64,000 nt of DNA from Agelaius tricolor. Its lineage: Eukaryota > Chordata > Aves > Passeriformes > Icteridae. Location: positions 6,339,501 through 6,403,500 of the forward strand of contig JALJCS010000024.1 in the NCBI GenBank assembly GCA_023055355.1, written 5' to 3'. Positions 52,080 to 64,000 of the stretch are shown here, in pieces (within the stretch, counting starts at the first letter, position 1; the number at the start of each line of letters is the position of its first letter). The translations under genes and the position numbers were made by a program. The notes below the pieces were generated by a model. That model worked only from the letters and a program-made list of their open reading frames with translations. It made no database searches and was not told where the DNA came from.

Positions 52080-53190
52080 AGCCCAAATCCCAGATTCAAT
52101 AGGTCTGAAAGGCTGTGATGATCAGAGGAGATTTCTGAAGAAAGCACCTGTCACTATTATCTTCCACAAGGATAAAAAGGAAGATGCAGAAAACTACAGG
52201 CCAATGAGCTTCTCCTCAGTTCCCAGGAAGATGATGGCACAAATAAACCTAGAAAACATCTGCAAACATATTAAAGTCAAGTAGATGATCTGGGGTAGTC
52301 ACCATGGATTTAGAATGGGGAAATCATGTTTAAGCAGTGACACCTTGTGCAATGCAGTAAGCAGCTCTGTGGATGCAGGGAGAGCAGCAGATGTTGTTTA
52401 CCTTGACTCCAGCAAGGCTTTCAAAACACTCACTCATAAAAGCCTCAGAGAAGCTGCTGAAGTACAAGTTAGATAAGTGGACAGTGAGGTGGACTGAAAC
52501 CCAGCTGAACTGCAGCTCCAAAGGGCTTTGGGGAGTGGCACAAAGGTGCAGTCACACAGCTGGAGGTCAGTCACACAGCTGGAGGTCAGTCACACAGCTC
52601 GAGATCAGTCACTGCTGGAGCAGCCCAGGGGCAAATAAGGCCCAGCAGCCCCATCTGTGACCTGGATCACAGGACCGATGCAACCTCAGCAAGATGGCAG
52701 GCAATCCAAAACCCTGAGCAGTGCTTGACATGGCAGATGAGTGATTCAGAGGGACCTCAGGCAGCTGGAGACACAGGCTGTCAGGGTCCCACAGGGTTCT
52801 CAGTCTGGAAAGAGCTCTGCAGAACATAACCTGTGGATCATGGTGATCAACAAGCTGAAGGTGAGCCAGCAATGAGCTTTGTACTCAGGAAGGCCAACAG
52901 CATCAGGAAGAGCATCACCAGCAGGCAGAGACTGATCCTTGTCCTCTCCTTGGGGTGCCTGATGGGAGCATGTAAAGAGGATGAAGCCAGGTTCTTCTCA
53001 CTGATGCCCAATGACAGGACAAGAGGTGATAATCAGAAACCATTACAGGAAATTCCACTGGAATGTAGGAAAAACTTTTCTGCTGTGTCAGTGGTCAAAC
53101 ACTGGAACAGGCTGCCCAGAGAAGTTCTGAAGCTCTACCCTTGGAGATATTCAAATCCTCAATAGACAATCTCCAGCAGTCCTGGCAAGG
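52080..53190 (+). mobile_element. CR1 LINE, degenerate ORF2 fragment with 3' region
   Basis: The plus strand shows CR1 reverse transcriptase pieces in order: KKEDAENYRPMSF (52176 on), an in-frame stop, then HGFRMGKSC, VVYLDSSKAFKTLTH and, after a frameshift, LDKWTVRW. Later come a KVSQQ-like block near 52858 and the 3' region ('gcccaatgacaggacaagag', 'aacactggaacaggctgccc'). The RT palm FADD box expected between these is absent, so the copy is internally deleted as well as broken by stops and frameshifts. It is inactive. Outer limits are approximate. Confidence 0.9.
52549..52605. repeat. Three tandem 19-bp units inside the CR1
   Basis: CAGTCACACAGCTGGAGGT occurs twice perfectly, followed by a third copy with three changes (CTCGAGAT end). 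It sits exactly where the CR1 copy loses similarity to the RT, at the WRPVTSG-like position, so the expansion may be linked to the internal deletion. Confidence 0.92.
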
Positions 53191-56100
53191 AGGCTCAGAA
53201 CTGAAGGATTTTGGCTGAAGCTTCACAAACACAGCTTCAAGCCTCAATAAGCAATGCTCTAATCCATAAGGAAAGTCACTATATGCAAGGAGAGTAGAAT
53301 TACCAATGAAACAATCCCTAATCAAAATCAAACAAGCAGTTCCCCAGTTTTATGAGTTTCTTCTCAGTCAGTTCAACTCTGTTGAGCTTTCTATTTCTGG
53401 TAACCAAAATTCTGTATCTTCATTTGCCACTGATATTTTCATTCCTTCCTAGATTAAAACCAGTATATTATTTCAGTTCCTTCCAAGGACTACAGTATAC
53501 AGACATATATTGGATAAATTACCTTTGAAGTCAGTGAAGTTAGATTTCACCTAATCACAGAGGCTGGTGGTGCATTTTAATTCTTACTCTACATCAAGTA
53601 GGGTTGTTGTTTGTATTTCCTATACTCTGATTCCCCTTTCAGTTTTTTATAGGGATTCAGCTAACCCCTACATCTCTCCTCCTCCCCATTTACATTATTA
53701 TTAATAGCATAAATTGTTATTTTGAACAAGTAACCTCAGTCAACCCTAGTGACTCTCAGAATACACATCCATGTCTGTATACAAAGGCATCAATAGTTAT
53801 AAGCTTTTTTTTTTTTTACTGGAAAATGGCTCACTAATCTATAATTACCCAGATCTGCATTTCTAAAGCTTTATGGAATATGTCATTCTGAAGCCCTACA
53901 AACTGCAGGGAGGGGAACAAAGCAATGTAACAGGTAGTTACTGAAATAAATGGGCATGCACAGAGGTGGCTGCTGACTATTCTGTGGGCATTTGATTCTA
54001 ATTCCCTCACTGTTCTAAGAGCTTACTTAAAAATAAGAACAGAGACAAAACTTCCTACTAAGATAAGAATACCCATTTATAAATGTATACAGGATGGATG
54101 TGTCACAAGGGAAGTTAAAAAATAGCCAAGGAGTTAGACCAAACAGATAGAAGGAAGGAGTTGGACAGGTAAAGTTATGTACATGTCCTTTGATGTGGTG
54201 ACCAACCCACCTGCTGTTAGTGAGGCACAGTGCCAATCACCAGAGCAAAATAAAGGAATTAATTATTGTTTTACAGTGGCTACCAGTGCCAACAAAGAGC
54301 AAAAGCTAGTTGCATTTCTTGTAAACAATAACATTTACTGGGACTGTGATCTTTTAAGATTTAATAGCTCTAATAGATGTTGCTTAAGGAAACCAATTAT
54401 TTCCTCATACTTGAGAAATACACAGATTTTCTTTTCCATTTGGAAAAAGTTCAGAGCAGCAAAATTCTAGTTTATCTCATGAAATGTAGCACTCCAGCAA
54501 AAACTGAAGCATTACAAGTCAAAAGTTCCTGCGATTTCTATTAGCAACTTCTTCTCCAGAAAGTTTATTAGAATAATTAGGCCACAACTATTCTCTTTGA
54601 ACACCAACTCAGCTCTACACAATGAAACACAAAGTAAGCTTTTAAATCCACAGCATGTGTTTGATGACTAGCACTGTAATACTTTTAGAGCAGGAGCAAG
54701 ACTTTGGTCTGTAAGACCAGACTTCATTACAATGCTAATAGATAGTTGGGTGACAACTCCTTTGAGCTTTACATTACACATTTTTATCTGCCTTTTTTTT
54801 TTTTAATTTCCAATTGCCCTTTTTTTTTAATTCTTGTTATTCTTTACTCTTCCCTCTGGTTTATTTGCTTCTTCAAAATTTTCTCACTCCTTTTCCTTCT
54901 TTTTCAGTTGTCTTTCATTGTTCTAAATGGGACCACACCTGGTGATAAATTGTGCTCTCATATCTCATTTAATCAGTTTGAGAAGAAATTTAAGCACAGG
55001 TTCAGTGAACTGCTTCCTCGACCATCAACACTTCACTTGCTCCATTGTTAAAGGCCAGAGGTATTGGAGAACTAGCAAGGAAAACTGCACCTTGCCTAGA
55101 GAGCATCTTTGCAATGCAGAATGAAAAGACTGAGTCCTAAGGCCACTCACAACATCAAACTCACTCAATTTATCTGGCACCTCCAAAGCTGGAAGCAACT
55201 CACTCATGAGAAATTACACAGCACAAAGAATTTAAAAAAACCTTTTGGAAAATTGCCACATTTAATTATTGCCCACACTAGCATTAATTAATAGTTCTAA
55301 AGGAATAAACAGCTATTTTTATGACTTCTATATGAAACACAATTTCAAGACAGTCTGAAGATCTAATTTTTAAAATATGTCATGGATCTCAATAAACACA
55401 GAAAATAGGAACATGAACAAAGTCACCATAGCAATGCCAGCCTGGTATGGATGGGTACAGCAATTCCTTAGCAAACTTTGGCTTGTCTGCAATCGCCATC
55501 TAGTGGCTTGGGGAAAATTAAGGACATCTATTTTCCTTTCCTTGTCAAAAACCACAGAATCACACAGACTTCTGGAAAAGGATTCCTTCATTTTTGGTAC
55601 TAGTTTACACTTCTCAGCAGAGAATAATCAATCGAAGGTAAGGCACTACCCTCTTGCTTTACCAGCAGCAAAGAATTATCAAGATTTTTTAGACATCAGA
55701 CAAGTGGGAAACTTAGAAGTTATTCATCCCATTCCCACAAGCTTAATCAGCTTTGAAAGATGTGAACATAAGGAAGGAAAAAAGGGCAACCAAAATTCGT
55801 GACTTCTTACTTCAGAGAGTAGGCTCTAAGAATAGTGTTTGATTTTCTACAACTCATTATCTTTCTGCCATATTCCTTGAAATTTAGACCTGACAATGAT
55901 CTCAGGTAATAAAGATTTAGCAGCACATGAAAAAGGTTTTGATGAGTTATTTTTAAAATGAAAAAAATAAATTACTCACTGATTTGATTAAAATCTGTGT
56001 TCTGTAACAAATTTTCACCTTAGCACAGCAAGCAAGGAAGTTTGTATATATACAGCTCTTTGTATCTTTCAAGAGAAAAAGACTGCTTGTTTCCCATATA

Positions 56101-59100
56101 CAAACTGACTATATTTTATTACTTATTTAATTTTATTTTCCTGAAAGAAAATTATACACAGAATACTAGCTCTGTTACAGTAATATTCATTAATATGGGA
56201 AGATCAAACTCTGGGATGAACCCCAAGGAGATATGACTTGGTTTTGGTGGAAAAAAACAGTGCTAAGGCTTAGAGATAACTCCTTGAGTGGCAGCTGGAG
56301 ATAGTAAATATTGTATAGTTTTAGATTAGCTGCATATTATAGCTTTAAAGCAAACAGTGTCAAGGGAATATTGTCCATAGATACAAATACCAGGCCTCTA
56401 ACCACACAAAAAATTACAAGATTTCCAGGTTGGAGCATTTACTGTTAAAAGCAAAGATGGAACAGTTGTTTTATGAAAAGGGTAAAATTTAGCATCTCAA
56501 ACAAGATTGTTCCACATATTGAGGAATTTACTGACCATATGTTAGCAGGGAATTCCTCTTAAAAGGCTGTGAACAGGAGGCTGGTTGAAGGAGTTAAGGA
56601 AACCTAAGTAATGTCTGTTTGCTTCCAGTGAGGAAAGGACAGTCCCTGACTTTACAGAGGTGGCCCTTAACTGTAAATTCCCAAGAGTCAGAGCCAGTGG
56701 ATGGTCATGCTGGGACAGAAGAACTATGGACAGCAAGGCCACAGGGGTGACAGCAAGATGAGCTCTGTCCTGTTCTGTCCATCTTCAGCAACTGTTATCC
56801 AAACCACTGTTTTTTTCCACTGTTGTTCCCAACTTGAGAGAGCACATCCATATCCAAAACTCTGCACAAAGTTTCCTGAGGCTTTATGAAAGGTTGCTGA
56901 GGAAATAAAGAATGGGCAAATTTTCCACTTAATGGAAAATTAATGACACAGAAATAAAAATGATTGTCAGCAGAGAAAGATGAATATAATAGGAATGTAG
57001 AGCTACTGAGATAATTTTCCTGAATTTCTTTGGAATGCCAATGACAAAGCTTTGGAAAATCATCACTGTGTGAAACCTGGTCCATCCAAGACAAGAAGTC
57101 TCTTTCAATCTATGTAACCTTTGATCTTCCCCTATAAACCATTTTTAATCATTCTTCATTTCTGCTCTTGTCAGTCCTCTCAGATATTTTAATTTTTTCC
57201 GAGATACAAATTGGAAGACAGTTGTACAGTAGAAGAACACTACAGAGCAAAATAAACTATTTAAATACTTTTGCTCTATTCAAACATGAAATCTATGCTG
57301 AGATGGAGTTAAGACTGTATTTTGTCCTTGCAAACAGGAATGCAGCCATCAGAGAAATATAGTAACACTTCCCCCTTTTGAGAGCTTGTAAGACAAGACA
57401 TAATTTGTGTGTCTGAGATTTTTATTTTAAATGTCCTATCAGAACATAAGTCTCCAAGCTCTGAGTAGTTCCTACAGTGTATGTCTAAAACTCCCTCTAA
57501 TGGAGTGCTTCATATGAAAACCAAAAAAACCATCAGGCAGAATTTCTAAAATCTTAATCAATTCACAAGAAGTTCCAACAGAAAACGTAATAACAAATAG
57601 ACACAGAGATATTTAATATAAGGATCACATATGTATTTGTGCACATTGCTGAAGATTCAGCAATCTTATGTCTTATGGATGAGGACAGTAAAATTACCTC
57701 AGCAGGACATGGGCTCCATGCAACTCCTGAGAGCTTACAGAGGCCCAGTGACTGTGACCAGTGGGGACATCAGGGGATGCTGCACATGCCAGCCTCAGGC
57801 ACAAGAGAAGTGCCCAGACAGGAGTTGAAATATGAATGGATAAGCAGCAGCAGAACAATGACTATTACAGACATCAGTGAATGACACTAATTGTTTCTTG
57901 CAAGCTGAACTCCATGCTAATATTGCTCTTAAACTATTCTTAGATTACATGGAATCAGACTTAATAAAATTCCAAGAAACACCCCATAGTGCATAGACTA
58001 ACTCATGTAACAGAATACTTCCAGTAATAGATATTACTATAATTACTTTACATTAAAACACCTTTGAATCTGTAAGGTAGTAAAAGCTACATTAATCAAA
58101 ACAAGCTTTTTAGCAAGGATGATTTTAATTCTGATTCTCGTTAGTTCTGTGCTCCAATCATATTATAGAGAAAAATAACCTGGCAGTGGCAGTAGCTTTA
58201 TTCCAAGATGAATTTCTAAAACATGATCACAGCTTTGGCTTTTACCTGGAGCACTCCCAAAAGATCACTGGCAAAGGTCATTTAAAGGATAAAATTAATC
58301 AGCATATAATCAACAACCTTAGCAATGCCCACTCAATAGAAGTAAATGCTCAGTGCTGACAATTTAATTTATATATACTGGATTGAAATATATTAGCTTC
58401 TAATTTTAAAGAAACAAGTGGAAGTATGCAGTGCTGTCATCTCTCAAGCATAGGAAGATTTTAGAGGAACAGTTTTTTTCCCATTTCTACAAATCTAAGC
58501 TTCTGTGAGAATTTCTTTTGCCAGAAACTAAAGGACGGTGAAGGAACATTTCAGCCTCCATATCAATATTTCATAATGTGCTAAAAATACTCTGGCTGAT
58601 ATTTTTCCAAGTTGTATAGAATCTTTCATTTCTGAGCAGCCAATTTTCATTGCTCTGTTTATTTCTGTGCTTATGTTTAGTTTGTAGAAGAAATAACGAC
58701 AGACTACCTTATCCTGCATAAACAAAATGCAAGTATCTTTTATGCTATTACTGCAAGGAAGCAGATTTATACCAGCTGCACATTACCTTTCTTTAAATAA
58801 TACACAGAACAATTATATATGCAAAGATGATCCCAAACAGAAGAGGACAGGATTGAACTGCTTGTTTTAAAGAATGACAGCCCAGATGATGCTACAAGCT
58901 TTAGTGAGCCAAATTATGCTATAAAATGTTGTCCATGTATTGGATACACCCACTCACCATGAGGTAAATGAATCTACACAAATCAGGAGCACTAGAACAA
59001 AGAATGCCAAAGATGTGCATATATCATAGAAAAGGATGCTGAGAGAACAAAGAGCAAACCTTGTTTCTGCATTCTGGTAATAAACCAAGATAATGATGTT

Positions 59101-62100
59101 CTGGAGCATCAGATGTGAGTGTTACAATGTGACCAACAGTGACTTTCCACACTACAACTGCCACACTAATACCTAAGAACTTTCTATTGCAATGTTAAGG
59201 TAGTGTAAAATTTCATCCTGGAAATGTCATTGGACCAAAGTCTTGTCAACATGCCCATTCACTCATTTTTACAATTTTCCTGTACTTAAACTGTACATAG
59301 AACTTCAGCTGTGATGAGTGAGGAAGAGGAAATAGAGAACTTCTGTCTCCAACACTGTAAATGTAGTTTCTTGAGGCCTTCATTAAGATTACTTAAAAAA
59401 AAAAACCAAAACAAAGCAACAACAAAAGTGGCTATAAAAACATCATAACTCTACTCATAAAATGAGATACTATTTTAGTGCTATTAGTGCAGTAATAACC
59501 ACCATATGACTCAAGAGTATTGGAATAAACATACTGAAAAGAAATATGGCACAAAAATATGCTCCGAATGCAAAAGATGCTCAGAGAACACCAATCAACC
59601 ACAACAATCAGCAAGCACACTCTGGCTTTCTCTAACAGCACATCAGCTCATCTGAGTGACAGGGGTTTGTACTGACTAGAAAATACAACATTAAATTGCT
59701 TTAATTCAAAGGCCCAAGAAAGAACAGACACATTCTCATATCTGCTAACCCACCCTCGTTATAAGCAAAGCCCACATTAGGGAATACTTACCAAAAACTG
59801 ATTTTGTTAGCCTAGATGACATTATAGAAGCTTTAGACAAGATGTGTTATATGAACCTGTAATGTGTCTGACATGCCTCTATCCCCAGTGCTTTCCAATA
59901 AACATACTTCAAAAAAAAATAGAAAACACACTCCAAGATCAATGAAAAACTAAGGCCCATATCATTTCTTCATTTTAAGTAAATAATCTTCTCAGTTGGA
60001 CAGTGTATTTGGAAAGCAAATGTTTTGGAAAGCAAGTTTACAAAAATCTTATTCCTATCAGTGCAGTTTCAAAAGCAGCCAAGGCCTTGGCGCATTCTGC
60101 GGAGGGGGTTAAAAAAAAACCCAACAAAATGCAAGCATATTCCTGCTCCCAGACTTGGTGTCTGATTCCTCACATTGCACCAGCCTCTGCCAAACCTTCT
60201 AAAAGCTGTGAAAGAAAGGGGCAGGGATAAAACAAGACAGCACAGAATCACATCACTATTGGAACACCTTGCAGAACATCCTGTTTCTGCTGGAATCCAA
60301 TTGTAACCACAGACTTCAAACTTCCAAAAAGAATATTTATGGTAGCACACATCAGCCTGCAGCCTTAATAAAGCCTTGGACAAAATGCCTGAAATTTGGA
60401 GCTGCCACAACAGCTTTGGTAGCACAATTCTGTCAGACCATCCTGCTGGGAGTGCACATGTGGGGATGCCAAAATGGAAAACCTATTGGGATTGTGCTAC
60501 AAAAGGGAGACAAACAAGCAGCATCCCATCCACACTGTCCAGAATCCCAAAACTATGCCAAAACCACATTTCCATTTTATCTCAGAGAAAATTAGAACAT
60601 TTTTCACTCCAAAAAACAGCCCAGAGGGGAAATAACACGGATACAGTATGGCTAATCAGAAATACTGGTTTGCTAAGTTAATTGAGAGAACAGACTCATT
60701 TTGGATGGCAATTGCTCAGAGGGGCCTCTACTTCAAGGGAGTCTCTCCCCTTAGAATGAAAACCAGATGCTAAATTCATTATTCATATTCCAAACACTAC
60801 TTGCAACACTCATTTTCTAATAAACAAGCATGCAATTCTCTATTGTGCATTCACTACCAGAAAATCTTCTATCTGTTGAAGAGATTGAGATATATGCAAT
60901 ATTTCAGGTTCTTTATGATCATTCCTTAAGCATGTTAACATTTAATATGCCCTAATTAGTTTCCCTTTCAAAATTACATTCCTGATTTCCAAATTATAGG
61001 CTAACATGTTTCTTTGACTGATAGGTTATATTATTTCATTTCTTTGCCTGCTTGGACAAGCTATAAAAGTATTTTTCCTGAGGAAAGGCAGGATTACTTT
61101 TTTTCCCCACTTTCTCCAAGAAGGTGAAAATTTTTTATTTATCTTCAGCATAACTTTTTGTTACTAAAGGAAGGAAATGCTCCCTGAAGCCCACCACTTT
61201 GTGCTTTTCAATTTAATGACACAAACATCTTCTGAAGTAGAGAAGCATAAACTCATTAGCAGCATTTCAGTTCTCTCTGCTGCAGAAGCCTGGAGTAAAG
61301 AAACCTTAACACAGAATATCTGATTCTAGCACTGAAATTTACATCTTAAACCAAATTATAACATCTAATTTTATGCAATCTTTATATCTCAAGTTAGTAT
61401 TTCTCTCTTTTCATTCTGAAAGGGGCTTGGTCTTAATTGGGTTTATGCTTTTCCATTTGTGTCAACTTATTTCTGCTTTAAAACATGGGAGACTGAATAG
61501 AGATATTTCCAGGTGGGTTTGGAGAACATAAACAAGCTTTTATGAATGTCATAAATATATATAAGAGAAAAGTTATCTATGAGTAATATAATCAAAAAGC
61601 ACCCTAATGTAGACAAGACTAATACACTTATACAAAAAACAATTTGAAAATAACACATTCAAATAATAAACCTAATTAAATTCCCCTAACAGTCATAAGC
61701 AATCCATCATAGAGAAAAAAAACACAACAAACTAGCATGTGGATACATTAGAAAATAATTTGTAGGGTTTACAATTACTTTTAGGTTTCAGATACTCAAG
61801 TTTTCCAAAAGTAGCAAATAGACATCTACAATGCAATAACAGGAGACTGCAAGATCAAATGCAATAATACATGTTATTGTTTAGCAAAAATACATTAACA
61901 GTTATTTGTGAAAAACACATGATTTATACAGCACACATTTTGTACAGGAAGAAACCAAATGAGAAGAAATGAAGTGTAAAGTTAAACTAAAATAGATGAA
62001 CACATGGAGAGCCACTGAAGTAAAGTGCTGCTAAGAAACCCCCTCTAAGTTGTTACAACACAAAAGTCATAAAAATTCATGTGAATAAACTTATCTATTG

Positions 62101-64000
62101 AGAAAAACCCACATAAAGCCAAAAATATACCTCATCCATATATCAAATGTGGAACTGTCTGAAAGAAGATGACAGAGTTTATCTAAAAAAGAAATTCTGC
62201 TCTGTATCCAATGTCTAGTCATTTCCCCTCAAACCTACAAGTAAATCCCTCTTGGACTCCATTAAATGGCTTAAAGGGCAGAGGACAGATAGATCCATCC
62301 TCTTTACAAAACAAAAGAAAGATCAAGAAATCTTTGTTAGGAGTCCAATCTCTCAGAAGCACTGCAGAATATGGGATGTTTTTCCATTTGAATTTTCAAA
62401 GAATGTGATTCACACTTATCTTTTGCTTTAATCACTTATTAAAGCATTTTAAAACAGTTAAAAATAAATTGCCTCAGCAAAAAATTCAGCTAAAATTTGA
62501 CATAATATCATAGTAACCATAAAAATATCTCCAATATTTATGATTTCTGGCAAGAACCTTACCAATCTTTTAACACTTAGCAAAGTGACTGGGCACTGCA
62601 GTATATCTTTCCATATCAATAAATTATTCAGAAACAGATGGTATAAGTTCCATAAACATTTCAAACAAAAAAAGCCATGCCAATGTTTTTCCTTAGAAGG
62701 AAAAGCCAGCCTTAGGCAACCCTGGATGCTAACTTTAGCAGCATTATTTTGAAGAAAAACAACTTTTAAGAAAAATAGATTTCATGTCCTTTTTACTATG
62801 ATGGGCCTAAGGTCACTTTGTGTTGTATGTGGTTTTTCAAGACAGCTGTTTGTTCAGCTCTGACTTGGAAATGCCTGTGCATCACTCCAGAGAATTCAGC
62901 AAACTGTGACCTTCATGATCATCTCTTCCTCTCACTTTTTCCCATCTGGGTGCATGAGAAACGAGAGCAGCAGTAACACTTCCCCATTCTGTTGTTAATT
63001 CAGAATCCTAAACACTGATTTTTACTCAGCAAAAAGCATAAGCACTTCCTATAAATTGTTTGATGACAAATTGTGTGGAAATATGTACCATGAGGGTAGG
63101 AAGATGCAAATGAAACATGAACTGTGAAGACAGGTGAAAGAAAAGCTAAGGAAGTCACCAGTGTGGTGAGGGTGAGAACTCCCCAGGACAGGTTCCTGTC
63201 AGAAACCCAAAGTCACCGTTCCAGGCAGGACTTGCCAGGAACCACACCAGCCATCCATGCAAAGTGCTCACAAATTAAGGTTAAATCTGTGCTCCCACAA
63301 AGAGCTGTGGAACACCATGGCTTTTCTCCAAGCCTGCAGAAACCTCCTAATCCCATTTGTATCTGTGAAGCTTAAGGCTGGGTCCTGCACAGAGATAAGC
63401 AGTACCCAAATCTGCGTGGATAGGAACTGACAACACTTTGGGGCACAAGTTAAAAGGATAACAGCCTCACAGATTCCCTCGAGCCTTTATTGAGACAAGT
63501 CCCATCTCTGCATCTGTCCCCAGTCACCCACAGGGACAGAGGGTAGGTCTTTGGCAGAAAAGGCCATGGTTAAACCAAACAGAAACTTTCCCCAGATGGA
63601 CAGTCACTACTTTTATTCTGCTCTTCTCTCACCTATGCCTCGAGCCCCTGGAGCTCTGCAGCCCCAGTCTTGTCCCACACCAGGTCCTGCACTCTCATCC
63701 ATGCAGCCATGGGTTGTGACAAGAGGGGAACACAAAGGCCTTTGACTGACTGCCAGTGGTCAGTGGGTATCATAAACACCAAGAAAAATGGGATCATAGA
63801 ACACATTCAAGTAAGCCCTTGAAAGGCCACTTTTGGAAAGGAAAAAAAAAAAAAGAAAAACAAAAAGTAACCCAAGCCTGTAGCAGTCCATAAAGTCAAA
63901 TAAAACACGTTTCAGGCATGTACATGGAGACCATCATAGACAAGAGAGGAAGCACAAAGAGCCCAGGTGTCACAGACATATAAGCAAGACTTCCAGAGCA

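Larger units (their letters stand above)
49355..64000. other. POLN: Upstream POLN intron (at least 14.6 kb)
   Basis: No minus-strand exon resembling the TGRLSAKHP motif or the thumb region was found here, so the preceding exon probably lies above 64000. The stretch holds one long decayed CR1, A- and T-rich runs (for example 51943-51954, 53809-53818, 59395-59406, 63841-63854), and a less AT-rich block at about 63120-63740. No other gene is supported. Confidence 0.7.

Noticed and set aside
55550..55585. 'cacagaatcacacagac' stretch resembling a reversed CR1 terminus
   Set aside because: Only about 15 bases fit and no adjoining CR1 body is visible. The same short string near 370 and 60243 is equally unsupported.
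62133..62166. Possible small minus-strand exon (acceptor TTCTTTCAG, donor GTATAT) reading SSTFDIWM
   Set aside because: It slightly resembles the SSTWNQTG stretch expected upstream in POLN, but the match stops after three residues and the key Asn, Gln and Gly are absent.

Overview
This window is vertebrate nuclear DNA, most likely from a bird. It is AT-rich and gene-poor, with exons of 58-132 bases separated by introns of up to 17 kb and flanked by GT/AG splice sites. Its recognisable interspersed repeats are almost all 5'-truncated CR1 LINEs, plus one solo retroviral LTR. That repeat mix is typical of birds and not of mammals. No bacterial-type gene organisation is present, and nearly all open frames over 60 codons look like chance.

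The one gene I can support is an internal part of POLN (DNA polymerase nu, an A-family polymerase) on the minus strand. Eight exons run from 49354 down to 7348. They join in frame with matching splice phases into about 241 codons with no stop and no frameshift. The fragment covers the palm and fingers of the polymerase domain: motif A, the O-helix (motif B), the conserved AERQAVN..Q helix, and motif C (QIHDELLFEV). Upstream exons (N-terminus, thumb) must lie above 64000. The last C-terminal exons were not found in 1-7347 and probably lie off the low end.

Layout by position: 1-7347, downstream intron with an antisense CR1; 7348-7415, motif C exon; 7416-18223, intron with CR1 tails and a perfect 99-bp tandem duplication; 18224-29733, four exons in 4-kb-scale introns, including a CR1 split by a 315-bp solo LTR with a 6-bp target duplication; 29734-47191, one 17.5-kb intron with small CR1 fragments; 47192-49354, a tight cluster of three exons around motif A; 49355-64000, upstream intron holding the longest CR1 copy, a degenerate reverse transcriptase fragment.

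The features most worth a second look are two substitutions in the otherwise near-invariant motif A block (Gln to His and His to Asp), the LTR nested in a CR1, and the perfect tandem duplication. I saw no convincing novel system.
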